Counted from the first letter of the stretch, positions 46,138 through 55,530 are shown. The stretch: DNA of 64,000 nt from Limnohabitans sp. 2KL-27 (GCF_001269345.1 NZ_CXOP01000001.1:62001-126000), one strand, 5' to 3'. Program-made: numbers and translations. The notes: generated from the letters alone by a model not told the origin.

Positions 46138-49100
46138 ACAGAAGCGAACGATTGAACCTGTTGCGCACGCGCAGCGACTTTCTGAGCGCTAGCGGTGTGC
46201 TGCTTATCACGCGCGAACCACCGCCACCGCCACCGTCTGCGCCAGGCCAGCCACCCATCGTTGCCGGCAACCCTGCCGAAGGCGTAGAAGTCCTTCTTTC
46301 GGTTTGGGACGACAACAGCGCACTCGCATTGCACGGCCACGTGGACCTGGGCACCGGCATAAAAACAGCACTGAGCCAGATCGTGGCCGAGGAACTCGAC
46401 CTTGCCATGGAGCAAGTTGACATGGTGCTTGGCGACACCGGGCGAGCGCCAAATCAGGGCCCGACCATCGCCAGTGCTTCGATCCAGATTCACGCTGTGC
46501 CGTTGCGCAAAGCCGCCGCGCAGGCGCGTGCCTGGCTGCTAAATCAGGCCGCCCAGCATCTCGGCGTGGCGGTGGAAAACCTCACTGTCGGTAGTGGCGA
46601 AGTCCGGGCTGCGGGTGACAATGCCAAGGCCGTGCAATATGGCGAACTACTTCGCGGACGGCGCGTAGAGTTACGGCTCGACCTCGATACCCCGGTTAAG
46701 GCGGTGGCAGATTACCGTGTTGTGGGCCAGAGCCAGCCGCGTGTGGACATTCCTGCCAAGGCCTTTGGTGAGGCCGTGTTCGTGCACGATATGCGGGTTC
46801 CCGGCATGTTGCACGGGCGTGTGGTGCGCCCGCCCTACGCGGGCGCAGACCACGGTGATTTCATTGGTAACACGCTGGAATCGGTCGACGAAAACTCCAT
46901 CGCCCACATTCCAGGTATCCGTGCAGTGGTAGTGATTCGCGACTTTGTGGGCATCGTCGCTGAACGCGAAGAGCAAGTTGAAGCAGCCTGTGCCAGCCTA
47001 CAGGTGCGCTGGAAAGCTTGGCCCGGCATGGCGCCGCTTGACGACCTGGCACAGGCGCTGCGGGACAACCCAGCACGAAAGCGCCAGTTGGTGGATGAGG
47101 GCGATGTGGGAAAGGCGCTGTCCGCTGCCAGCCAAGTACTGGAGCGAAGTTACGTCTGGCCCTACCAAATGCACGCATCCATCGGACCGTCGTGTGCGGT
47201 TGCCGATTGGGCGGGCGAGAGTGGGGCGCCGGCGCTGCGGGTATACGCTGGTACCCAGAACCCCCATGCCTTAAGGGCTGACTTGTCCCGTCTGATGGGC
47301 GTAGCGGATGTATCAATCGATGTGGTCCGCATGGAAGCGGCCGGTTGTTATGGCCGCAACTGCGCTGACGATGTGGCAGCTGATGCGGCTCTGCTGTCGC
47401 GTGCGGTGTCAGCTCCTGTGCGCGTTCAGCTCACACGCGAACAGGAGCATTTGTGGGAGCCTAAGGGAGCAGCCCAGCTCATGGAAGTGCGTGGCGGCAT
47501 CACTGCAGAAGGCGTTATCGCCGCCTACGATTTCCAAAGTGCCTACCCCTCGAATGCGTCCCCCACGCTGGCATTGTTGTTGACTCGCACGATTGAGCCG
47601 GTAGCAACGGCTTTCGAGATGGGTGACCGCACTGCAAGGCCGCCCTACGACATCGCCAATCTGCGTGTAACCATCAACGACATGCCGCCGATCTTGCGCG
47701 CCTCCTGGCTGCGAGGGGTGTCAGCCATGCCCAACTCGTTTGCGCATGAGTCCTATATTGACGAGCTGGCGGTGGCCGCTGGTATTGATCCGGTGGAATT
47801 TCGTCTGCGTTACCTCAAAGATCCGCGGGCCAGTGAACTGCTGGAGACCACGGCCAAGCGGGCTGGATGGATTGCCCACACAGAGCCACAGGGGCAGGGT
47901 GCCAGCGGTGACTGGCTGCATGGCCAGGGCGTAGCTTACGCACGTTATGTGCACAGTAAATGGCCCGGTTTCGGTGCCGCCTTGGCGGCCTGGGTGGCCG
48001 ATGTGGACGTGAACCAGAAAACGGGAGAAGTGCACGTCAAACGGGTTGTGGTTGGCCACGATGCAGGACTCACCATCAATCCCGCCGGTGTCGAACATCA
48101 GATCCATGGCAATGTGCTGCAGACCACCAGCCGCGCGCTCAAGGAACAGGTACGCGTAGACCCAGATACAGGGGTCGTGGCCACTCGCGAGTGGGGCAGT
48201 TATCCCATCCTGAGCTTCCGTGAGGTCCCAGTGATCGAGGTCATGCAGATGCCCCGGGCCGACCAGCCACCTTTGGGTGCTGGCGAGTCGGCTTCGGTGC
48301 CGGGCACAGCTGCTATTGCCAACGCCATCTTCGATGCCACCGGCGTTCGGTTTCGTCAACCGCCATTCACCGCCGAGGCTGTGCGTGAGGCACTGAATCC
48401 GCAACGCCTGCCCTCGCCAGAACCCCCAGCACCTGCACCTTTGCCCGAGGTGCCGGCCAATGCCCCTTGGCCGCGCCGACGCAGCCGCTGGTTACAGGCT
48501 GGTGCTCTATTGGCTGGTGGTGTTGGCGTGCTCCTAGGTCTGGCTGGGTGGCGTTCGGCCATTGCTCCGGTAGCACCCAGCACGGCAGTGGTGTACACCG
48601 CAGAGACCATCGAAAAAGGTCGCCAGCTTGCAGCCCTGGGCAACTGCATGCACTGCCATACGGTGGATGCCCGTCAGCCCCTGGCCGGTGGGTTGGCCAT
48701 GGAAACGCCGTTTGGTACTGTGCACAGCACGAACATCACACCCGACGTGGAAACAGGAATCGGTGCTTGGTCCTTTAGCGCCTTCCAACGCGCCATGCGC
48801 GAAGGTATCTCGCGCGATGGGCGTCACCTCTATCCGGCTTTCCCGTATACCTCTTTCACCCGGATGGGCGATGACGACCTCATGGCGCTCTACGCCTACC
48901 TGATGAACCAGCCAGCAGTGCGCGCCGATTTGCCCGCCACGCAGCTGAAGTTCCCTTTCAATGCTCGACCTCTGCTGGCCGGATGGAACGCCTTGTACCT
49001 GACGCCTGGCACGCTAAAGACCACGGAGACAACACGCTCAGCGTTATGGCAGCGCGGTGAGTACTTGGTCAACGGGGTCGGGCACTGTAGCGCCTGCCAC

Positions 49101-49781
49101 ACCGAGCGCAACGCTCTGGGGGCCGAAAAAGGTGGCATGGCCTTCCTGGGCGGTGCCATGGTCAAAGGCTGGGAGGCGCCCTCCTTGACTGCTCGCCAGC
49201 CAGGCCCAGTGCCCTGGACAGAGGAGGCCTTCTACAGTTATCTGCGTCATGGCCACAGCCCGGAGCACGGTATGGCGGGGGGGCCTATGGCTGATGTGGT
49301 GCGTAATCTGCAATTCGTGCCGGAGACGGACGTGCGCGCGATGGCCCACTATCTGTCGTCATTTGGGCAGCCCACCAACGCAGCACAAGCACAGCAGGCA
49401 GCTAGCCAGGCCGTGGCCGTTGCCGCCGCAGGCGCACCGCAGTTGCTAGGCTCAGCGCAGCGCATGTTCACGCAGGCTTGCGCTGCTTGCCACCATGATG
49501 GTGAAGGGCCACGTGTTCTAGGTGTCAATGTGCCGCTGGCACTCAACACTAACTTGCACAGCGCGCGGCCCGACAACCTGCTGCGCAGCATCCTCGAAGG
49601 TGTCCAGGACCCGGCCACGTCCGACATTGGCTTTATGCCGGCCTTCAAAGATGCCTTTGATGACCGCCAACTCGTGGAGTTGGCTGGCTATATGCGCCAG
49701 CGGTTTGCTCCCCAACAGCCACCCTGGACCGATCTGCCCCAAGCTGTCGCTCGCGCTCGGGCTGCTCAAACGCGCCCCTGA
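46134..49781 (+). CDS. nicB: Nicotinate-dehydrogenase-type molybdopterin subunit with three cytochrome c domains
   Basis: A 1215-residue protein. Residues 1 to about 755 are the molybdopterin domain of the IorB/NicB type. A hydrophobic segment near 780-800 (AGALLAGGVGVLLGLAGW) looks like a membrane helix. The C-terminal third has three haem c motifs, CMHCH (Cys838), CSACH (Cys985) and CAACH (Cys1116). It hydroxylates an N-heterocyclic ring, probably nicotinate to 6-hydroxynicotinate, and delivers electrons to the aerobic respiratory chain. Size and order agree with P. putida NicB. Confidence 0.86.
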   Translation: MNRSERLNLLRTRSDFLSASGVLLITREPPPPPPSAPGQPPIVAGNPAEGVEVLLSVWDDNSALALHGHVDLGTGIKTALSQIVAEELDLAMEQVDMVLGDTGRAPNQGPTIASASIQIHAVPLRKAAAQARAWLLNQAAQHLGVAVENLTVGSGEVRAAGDNAKAVQYGELLRGRRVELRLDLDTPVKAVADYRVVGQSQPRVDIPAKAFGEAVFVHDMRVPGMLHGRVVRPPYAGADHGDFIGNTLESVDENSIAHIPGIRAVVVIRDFVGIVAEREEQVEAACASLQVRWKAWPGMAPLDDLAQALRDNPARKRQLVDEGDVGKALSAASQVLERSYVWPYQMHASIGPSCAVADWAGESGAPALRVYAGTQNPHALRADLSRLMGVADVSIDVVRMEAAGCYGRNCADDVAADAALLSRAVSAPVRVQLTREQEHLWEPKGAAQLMEVRGGITAEGVIAAYDFQSAYPSNASPTLALLLTRTIEPVATAFEMGDRTARPPYDIANLRVTINDMPPILRASWLRGVSAMPNSFAHESYIDELAVAAGIDPVEFRLRYLKDPRASELLETTAKRAGWIAHTEPQGQGASGDWLHGQGVAYARYVHSKWPGFGAALAAWVADVDVNQKTGEVHVKRVVVGHDAGLTINPAGVEHQIHGNVLQTTSRALKEQVRVDPDTGVVATREWGSYPILSFREVPVIEVMQMPRADQPPLGAGESASVPGTAAIANAIFDATGVRFRQPPFTAEAVREALNPQRLPSPEPPAPAPLPEVPANAPWPRRRSRWLQAGALLAGGVGVLLGLAGWRSAIAPVAPSTAVVYTAETIEKGRQLAALGNCMHCHTVDARQPLAGGLAMETPFGTVHSTNITPDVETGIGAWSFSAFQRAMREGISRDGRHLYPAFPYTSFTRMGDDDLMALYAYLMNQPAVRADLPATQLKFPFNARPLLAGWNALYLTPGTLKTTETTRSALWQRGEYLVNGVGHCSACHTERNALGAEKGGMAFLGGAMVKGWEAPSLTARQPGPVPWTEEAFYSYLRHGHSPEHGMAGGPMADVVRNLQFVPETDVRAMAHYLSSFGQPTNAAQAQQAASQAVAVAAAGAPQLLGSAQRMFTQACAACHHDGEGPRVLGVNVPLALNTNLHSARPDNLLRSILEGVQDPATSDIGFMPAFKDAFDDRQLVELAGYMRQRFAPQQPPWTDLPQAVARARAAQTRP

Positions 49782-50957
49782 TCATGATTGCGTAAAACCC
49801 AATGCACCTCAATCTCACTGATGGCGAATGCTTGCCCGAGAGCGGTTTACGCCAGCATCTGAACAGGCTCCGACAACTACGGCACCAAGTTAAAACGAGA
49901 CGCCCAGCTAAGAACAGTCATGGTCAAGTAGTCCCACTGACATCGACTACCGCGTGCCTTTTTGAGGTCGCAAAGGCTCCAGCGATGCATCCCGAGGGCC
50001 GGGACGTTCCGCAGCGGAGATTTATCAACACAACATGTGCTCTTTGATAGCTGCTTGATGCAACTCACAATCCGCTAAAAAGCCAAGCTTAACAACGAAC
50101 TATGACCTTTATCGACGATAAAACATCACGGGTGCTTATAGCGAATTCAGGGTGCGCAATCATCACGGTCATAGACCGCAATGGACCTGAAAGTGTCAGT
50201 CACGTCTCACCTGGAAAAGACTTTAATCCTCCTCAAGTAGCCTTCAACAGACAAAAAGTAATTGTCTACTTGTCTGCTTACCTTTGTTACGCGTCTGTCG
50301 TCAACTTGGTAGCCCACACTCTCAAAAACACCCTACTAACCTGACCGCTGATCCGTAAGCAGTCGTGATAACGATCAGGCGGCAGGATCACGGCCGAGCG
50401 CTTCTCATCCTGCGGCTTGTAAAAGTTGCCCGTGAAGGGGCCTCTCATTCGCAGTAGGACAGTTGAAAGATCAAGCGGATTTACAACGCGGCAGAAAACT
50501 GGTTGTACCGTGCGATGTACGCGCGCCTTTGAGCATCAAACTTGTTGAGCTTTTGCTTCAACTCAGACAAGTGATGTGTGATGAGGTCCAGCGGTGCCCC
50601 ATCATTAACAGGGGCGGTGCTGAACAGCCCCGAGGCCGGGTTGTAAAAGCAGTTGTCCGTTTCTGACAGGAACACGCGGATCAATCCCGAGCCGGGTGCC
50701 AGCCGGACGTGATGCCCTAGTGAATTCAGCAAACGCGAACCTGCGCTTTGGATCTGGTGTTGCCGGTGCCATCCACACTGCGGCCGGGCCGGAACTTGAG
50801 CAGTACTGAACAACTTGAACTTGGCCGTCGCTCGCGGTTCAGTTCAACAGCTGAATGACTGCTATTGGCCAGACAGCGGTCACTGCACGGCAGAGCCTGA
50901 CCGACCGCAACAGCTGCCTAGCTGACTTACACCATAAGAACTTCAAAATCAGCCTGC
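49782..50957. other. Gene-poor right border of the accessory island
   Basis: About 1.2 kb between the dehydrogenase gene and urtE. Short open frames (for example 50102-50344 plus, 50481-50813 minus) have no recognisable domains or good ribosome sites. A fragment of an SOS-response-associated peptidase gene lies at 50345-50460. Near the urtE end, TGACTGCT-11-AGCGGTCA (50856-50882) forms an imperfect hairpin. The patchwork suggests past insertions and deletions. Confidence 0.6.
50345..50460 (-). pseudogene. Remnant of an SOS-response-associated peptidase (YedK/HMCES-like) gene
   Basis: On the minus strand one frame reads KPQDEKRSAVILPPDRYHDC, matching the C-terminal region of these proteins (DEKRS.VI.PP..Y..WL). 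The catalytic N-terminal MCGR-type part is absent, and the flanks do not continue the match, so only some 35 codons survive. Confidence 0.5.
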
Positions 50958-51662
50958 TTAAATCGCCACCAGCTGCTGAATGTTCTTTTCCTTCATCTCA
51001 CTGCCCGGCCCCCTGGCAATCACCTCGCCCCGTTCCATGACCAAGTACTGGTCAGCCAGCTCTTGCGCAAAGTCGTAGTACTGCTCGCACAGCAGCACCG
51101 CCATGCGCTGGCCTTGCAGGCCCACGTCGGCCAGTTGACGGATCACGTGGCCGATGTCCTTGATGATGCTGGGCTGGATGCCTTCGGTGGGTTCGTCCAG
51201 AATCATCAAGCGCGGTTTGGCCGCCAGTGCGCGTGCAATGGCCAACTGCTGTTGCTGACCGCCTGACAAATCACCACCCCGGCGTTGCAGCATCAGCTTG
51301 AGGACCGGGAACAGCTCAAACAACTCGGGTGGAATGGGCGTGCCGCCCGGCTGGGTGGCCAGGCCCATGCGCAGGTTGTCTTCCACCGTGAGGCGGGCGA
51401 AGATTTCACGGCCTTGCGGCACATAACCCACGCCCGCTGCGGCGCGTTCGTAGGGCTTGGCGTTGCTCAATTCTTGGCCGCCCAGTGTCACGCTGCCGCT
51501 TTTGATCGGCACCAGCCCCATGAGTGATTTGAGCAAGGTGGTTTTTCCCACGCCGTTGCGCCCCAGCAGCACCGTGACCTGGCCTTGTGTGGCACTCAGG
51601 CTGACATCACGCAGGATGTGCGAGCCGCCGTAATACTGATGGATGTTTTTAACTTCAAGCAT
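50958..51662 (-). CDS. urtE: Urea ABC transporter ATP-binding protein UrtE
   Basis: A 234-residue ATPase. It begins LEVKNIHQYYGGSHILRDVS, has Walker A GRNGVGKTTLLKSLMG, the signature LSGGQQQQLAIARAL and Walker B LMILDEPTEGIQPSIIKDIG, the last being typical of UrtE. It is the final gene of urtABCDE, separated from urtD by 212 bases that contain a dispersed repeat, unlike the tight spacing of the other urt genes. Confidence 0.95.
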   Translation of the reverse strand: MLEVKNIHQYYGGSHILRDVSLSATQGQVTVLLGRNGVGKTTLLKSLMGLVPIKSGSVTLGGQELSNAKPYERAAAGVGYVPQGREIFARLTVEDNLRMGLATQPGGTPIPPELFELFPVLKLMLQRRGGDLSGGQQQQLAIARALAAKPRLMILDEPTEGIQPSIIKDIGHVIRQLADVGLQGQRMAVLLCEQYYDFAQELADQYLVMERGEVIARGPGSEMKEKNIQQLVAI

Positions 51663-51739
51663 TTAAACCCTCTTTAACCCTCTGTTGAATGGTGCGCACC
51701 ACTAAGCGGCAAGACGCAAGCAATAGAACACCGCGCTTG

Positions 51740-51830
51740 GCTCGCAGTGACGGCCAACTGGCTGTCATCGCGAGGGACGAAGCGATCCATGGACTGCTTC
51801 GTCGCTGCGCTCCTCGCAGTGACGGGAAGT
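51740..51830. repeat. Dispersed inverted repeat between urtD and urtE
   Basis: The interval 51764-51823 folds as a long imperfect hairpin. The left strand runs GTCATCGCGAGGGACGAAGC and the right strand GCTTCG...CTCGCAGTGAC, around a CCATGGA centre. A partial copy (CTCGCAGTGACGG) lies just before it. The GCGAG...GACGAAGC pattern is a widespread bacterial dispersed repeat type. Confidence 0.65.
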
Positions 51831-51874
51831 TCCTGGCCACGGCCATCTCCCCTTTGACGTGCGCAAACTATCCA

Positions 51875-52750
51875 TCAGCGTCCCAAATAAACTTCGATCA
51901 CCCGCTCGTCGGCCTGCACCTGGTCGAGCGTGCCCTGGGCCAGCACCGCGCCATCGCACAGCACGGTGACGATGTCAGAGATGGTCCGTATGAAGCCCAT
52001 GTCGTGCTCCACCACCATCAGCGAATGTTGGCCTTTGAGCGTGAGGAACAACTCGGCGGTGCGCTCGGTCTCAAAGTCGGTCATGCCCGCCACGGGTTCG
52101 TCCAACAGCAAGAGCTTGGGGTCTTGCATCAGCAGCATGCCGATCTCCAGCCACTGTTTTTGACCGTGGCTGAGCAAACCGGCCTGCTTGCTGACACTGT
52201 CGGCCAAATGGATGGTGTGCAGCACTTCGGCCAAGCAATCGCTTTGGCGAGAGTCCAGTTTGAAAAACATCGAGGCTTTGACACCCTTGTGGGTCTTGAG
52301 CGCGAGTTCGAGGTTTTCAAACACGGTCAGTTGTTCGAACACCGTCGGTTTTTGGAACTTGCGCCCAACGCCCAACTGCGCAATCTCCGGCTCGTTGTGG
52401 CGCAGCAAATCGATGGTGCTGCCAAAGAACACCGTGCCCTCATCAGGCCGGGTTTTGCCGGTGATGATGTCCATCATCGTGGTCTTGCCCGCACCGTTGG
52501 GGCCGATGATGCAGCGCAGCTCGCCGGGGGCGATGTCGAGCGACAGCTTGTTGATGGCTTTGAAACCGTCAAAACTCACGCTCACGTCGTCCAAGTACAG
52601 GATGCGGCCATGCGTCACATCGACTTCGCTGGCGTCTTGCACCACGCGGCCGTAACCTGCGCTGCGGCCACCGGACTCGGTGGACTCTGTGCGCAGCTGC
52701 GCGGACTTCGCTACACGCTCAGCGCCTTGTTGGAGCAGATCGGGCGTCAT
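51875..52750 (-). CDS. urtD: Urea ABC transporter ATP-binding protein UrtD
   Basis: A 291-residue ATPase. A 45-residue variable N-terminus precedes LYLDDVSVSFDGFKAINKLS. Walker A is GPNGAGKTTMMDIITGKTRP, and LSHGQKQWLEIGMLLMQDPK and LLLLDEPVAGMTDFETERTA are UrtD landmarks. Its ATG overlaps the urtC stop (ATGA). Confidence 0.95.
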   Translation of the reverse strand: MTPDLLQQGAERVAKSAQLRTESTESGGRSAGYGRVVQDASEVDVTHGRILYLDDVSVSFDGFKAINKLSLDIAPGELRCIIGPNGAGKTTMMDIITGKTRPDEGTVFFGSTIDLLRHNEPEIAQLGVGRKFQKPTVFEQLTVFENLELALKTHKGVKASMFFKLDSRQSDCLAEVLHTIHLADSVSKQAGLLSHGQKQWLEIGMLLMQDPKLLLLDEPVAGMTDFETERTAELFLTLKGQHSLMVVEHDMGFIRTISDIVTVLCDGAVLAQGTLDQVQADERVIEVYLGR

Positions 52751-53859
52751 GCGGTACCGCCTTTCTTGTTGCGCAATTTGGCCCACAAGCCGATCACGCC
52801 GTTCGGCAAATACAGCGTCACCCCAATGAACAACGCGCCCAAAAAGTACAACCAAAACTCAGGCGCGGTCACCGTGAGCCAACTCTTGGCCCCGTTCACC
52901 AAAAATGCACCCACGATGGGGCCGATCAAGGTGCCGCGCCCGCCCACAGCGGCCCACACCGCGATCTCGATCGAGTTGGCCGCACTCATTTCACCGGGGT
53001 TGATGATGCCCACCTGCGGCACATACAAAGCGCCCGCAATGGCGCACATCACCGCCGAGATGACCCAGATGCTCAGCTTGTAAGGCAGCGGCGAGTAACC
53101 CGAAAACATAACCCGCGTTTCGGCATCGCGAATCGCCATCAACACCCGGCCGTACTTGCTGCCCACCAACCAGCGCGAGAACAGGTAAAAACCCAGCAGC
53201 GCCAAACCGGTCATCACAAACAGCACCATGCGCATGCCGGGCGTGGCGATCGGCAGGTCCAGGATGCGTTTGAAATCAGTGAAGCCGTTGTTGCCACCAA
53301 AGCCGGTTTCGTTGCGAAAGAACAAGAGCATCGCCGCATAGGTCATGGCCTGCGTGATGATGGAAAAGTACACCCCTTTGATGCGAGAACGGAACGCGAA
53401 GTAGCCGAAGACAAAGGCGATCAAGCCCGGCACCAGCACCACCAACAACAGAGTCGCCACAAAACTGTCCGATAAGGCCCAATGCCAAGGCAGCTCTTTC
53501 CAGTCCAGGAAGACCATGAAATCCGGCAGCTCGCTTTTGTAATTGCCGTCTTGCCCGATCTGGCGCATGAGGTACATGCCCATGACGTAGCCGCCCAAGG
53601 CGAAAAACAGACCGTGGCCCAGTGACAAAATACCGGTGTAGCCCCAGATCAAATCCATGGCCAGAGCGCAAATGGCAAAACACATGATCTTGCCGACCAA
53701 GGACACCGCAAAGTCGCTCAGGTGCAAGGGGCTGCCCTCGGGCACCAGCAGGTTGAGCACCGGGGCCACCATGCCCACCACGATCAACGCCAGCCCAAAG
53801 ACAATCCAGGCTTTGCGTCCGAGCACAGGCGCGGGTGTGGGGAATTCGAATGCGTTCAT
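52747..53859 (-). CDS. urtC: Urea ABC transporter permease UrtC
   Basis: A 370-residue LivM-type permease. The UrtC traits are CFAICALAMDLIWGYTGILS, LGHGLFFALGGYVMGMYLMR and RIKGVYFSIITQAMTYAAML. The ATG at 53859 is preferred over the GTG at 53877 because GGAG and AGGA lie just ahead of it. It starts 15 bases past the urtB stop. Confidence 0.95.
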   Translation of the reverse strand: MNAFEFPTPAPVLGRKAWIVFGLALIVVGMVAPVLNLLVPEGSPLHLSDFAVSLVGKIMCFAICALAMDLIWGYTGILSLGHGLFFALGGYVMGMYLMRQIGQDGNYKSELPDFMVFLDWKELPWHWALSDSFVATLLLVVLVPGLIAFVFGYFAFRSRIKGVYFSIITQAMTYAAMLLFFRNETGFGGNNGFTDFKRILDLPIATPGMRMVLFVMTGLALLGFYLFSRWLVGSKYGRVLMAIRDAETRVMFSGYSPLPYKLSIWVISAVMCAIAGALYVPQVGIINPGEMSAANSIEIAVWAAVGGRGTLIGPIVGAFLVNGAKSWLTVTAPEFWLYFLGALFIGVTLYLPNGVIGLWAKLRNKKGGTA

Positions 53860-53873
53860 GTTCCTGCTCCAGT

Positions 53874-55466
53874 TCACGCCTCGGCGCTGCGACCCTTCAT
53901 CGCGAAGATGCCTTGCGGGCGCTTCTGGATGAAGACGATGATGAACACCAGCACCGCAATTTTGGCCAGCACCGCACCGGTCCAGCCTTCGAGCAGCTTG
54001 TTGGCCAAGCCCAGGCCCAAAGCGGCGTACACCGTGCCCGCCAGTTGCCCCACGCCACCCAAAACCACCACCATGAACGAATCCACGATGTAGCTCTGGC
54101 CCAAGTCAGGGCCCACATTGCCCACTTGGCTCAGTGCGCAACCGGCCAGTCCTGCGATGCCCGATCCCAATGCAAATGCATAGGTGTCGATGCGGGCGGT
54201 GTTGACGCCCATGCACGAGGCCATGGGGCGGTTTTGCGTGACGCCGCGCACGAACAAACCCAACCGGGTTTTGCTGATCAAAAGTGCCACGCCGATCAGC
54301 ACAGCGGCCGCAAATGCGATGATCAGCACGCGGTTCCAGGGCAGCTGCAAATTGGGCATCAACTGCAGCGATCCGCTCATCCACGACGGGTTTTCCACAC
54401 CCACGTTTTGCGCGCCAAAAAGGCTGCGCACCCCTTGCATCAGCACCAAACTGATGCCCCAAGTGGCCAGCAAGGTTTCGAGCGGTCTGCCATACAGGTG
54501 CTGGATCACGGTGCGCTCCATGACTGCACCGACCAGCGCCGAAGTGAGGAAAGCGATTGGAATGGCCACCACAAGGTAGGCATCAAACGCCTGTGGCCAG
54601 TGCTCACGAAACAGGGCTTGCACCACAAATGTGGCGTAAGCGCCAATCATCATCAACTCGCCGTGCGCCATGTTGATGACGCCCATCAGGCCATAGGTGA
54701 TGGCCAGACCCAGGGCCACCAGCAGCAAGATCGAGCCCAAGCTGGCCCCGGTGAACAAGGTGCCCAAGCGCTCACCCCAGCGCAAGCTGCCCTGCACGGC
54801 GGCCAAGGAGTTTTGAATTTGTTGCTTGACCGAAGGCTCCTGCTCTTGGGCCAGTTGTTGGTTGAGCAAGAGCAAGGTTTCGGGTTGTTGGCTGCCAGCC
54901 AATTCGCGGGCGGCCAGCAAGCGGTCATTGGGTGCTTCGCTGCTCAGGAGAGCGGCTGCGCGGGCTTGGCGCACCAGGCTTTGCACAGCGGCATCTTTTT
55001 CAGCGGCCAAGGCTTTTTCCAGCAAGGGGGCGCGGCTGGCATCGGGCTCTTTGAGCAGCGAGAGTGCAGCTTGTCTGCGCACCTTCACATCCGCACTGAA
55101 CAACTTGAGAGCGGCCAGGGCCGTGTCGATCTCGCCCCGCAGGCGGTTGTTCAGCATCACCTCTTCGGCATCTGGCGGCACAGGCACGGTTTGCCCTGTG
55201 ACGGGATCTGTGCCCTGACCATTGCGCACCACCAGAACCTGAGCGTTGGAGATTTTGACGACATCGTCGGCCAAGGCCTGTAAATAGGCCGCGGTTTTTT
55301 CATCACCTTGCGCCACGGCTTTGTTCAAAGCCGCGACCCGCGCATCGCTGTCGCCCACCGCAATGCCACGGGCATCGTCCACCGTCAAAGCGTGTGCCGT
55401 GGCCATGCCGCACAGCACGCTCGCTATCCACGCGCCTTTCATGATCCATCTGTTCATCGTGTTCAT
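53874..55466 (-). CDS. urtB: Urea ABC transporter permease UrtB
   Basis: A 530-residue permease of the long UrtB type. A signal peptide and a helical, HEAT-like extracytoplasmic region (about residues 25-230) precede the LivH-like channel, which has INMAHGELMMIGAYATFVVQ and MSGSLQLMPN. The N-terminal extension is normal in UrtB but absent in LivH. A hairpin precedes the gene on its 5' side, downstream of urtA. Confidence 0.95.
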   Translation of the reverse strand: MNTMNRWIMKGAWIASVLCGMATAHALTVDDARGIAVGDSDARVAALNKAVAQGDEKTAAYLQALADDVVKISNAQVLVVRNGQGTDPVTGQTVPVPPDAEEVMLNNRLRGEIDTALAALKLFSADVKVRRQAALSLLKEPDASRAPLLEKALAAEKDAAVQSLVRQARAAALLSSEAPNDRLLAARELAGSQQPETLLLLNQQLAQEQEPSVKQQIQNSLAAVQGSLRWGERLGTLFTGASLGSILLLVALGLAITYGLMGVINMAHGELMMIGAYATFVVQALFREHWPQAFDAYLVVAIPIAFLTSALVGAVMERTVIQHLYGRPLETLLATWGISLVLMQGVRSLFGAQNVGVENPSWMSGSLQLMPNLQLPWNRVLIIAFAAAVLIGVALLISKTRLGLFVRGVTQNRPMASCMGVNTARIDTYAFALGSGIAGLAGCALSQVGNVGPDLGQSYIVDSFMVVVLGGVGQLAGTVYAALGLGLANKLLEGWTGAVLAKIAVLVFIIVFIQKRPQGIFAMKGRSAEA

Positions 55467-55477
55467 CTCTTCAAATC

Positions 55478-55507
55478 AAAAGGGGAGGGGCTGCGCCCTC
55501 CCCTTTT
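55478..55507 (-). terminator. Intercistronic hairpin between urtA and urtB
   Basis: AAAAGGGGAGGG and CCCTCCCCTTTT flank a 6-base loop and are followed on the minus strand by a T-containing run. It can partly terminate or stabilise the urtA message, giving more binding protein than membrane components. Confidence 0.7.
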
Positions 55508-55530
55508 CTTTCATGGACGCAATCGAAGGA

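Noticed and set aside
51663..51874. Small gene between urtD and urtE
   Set aside because: The interval is explained by a dispersed inverted repeat; the frames through it have no start signals or domains.
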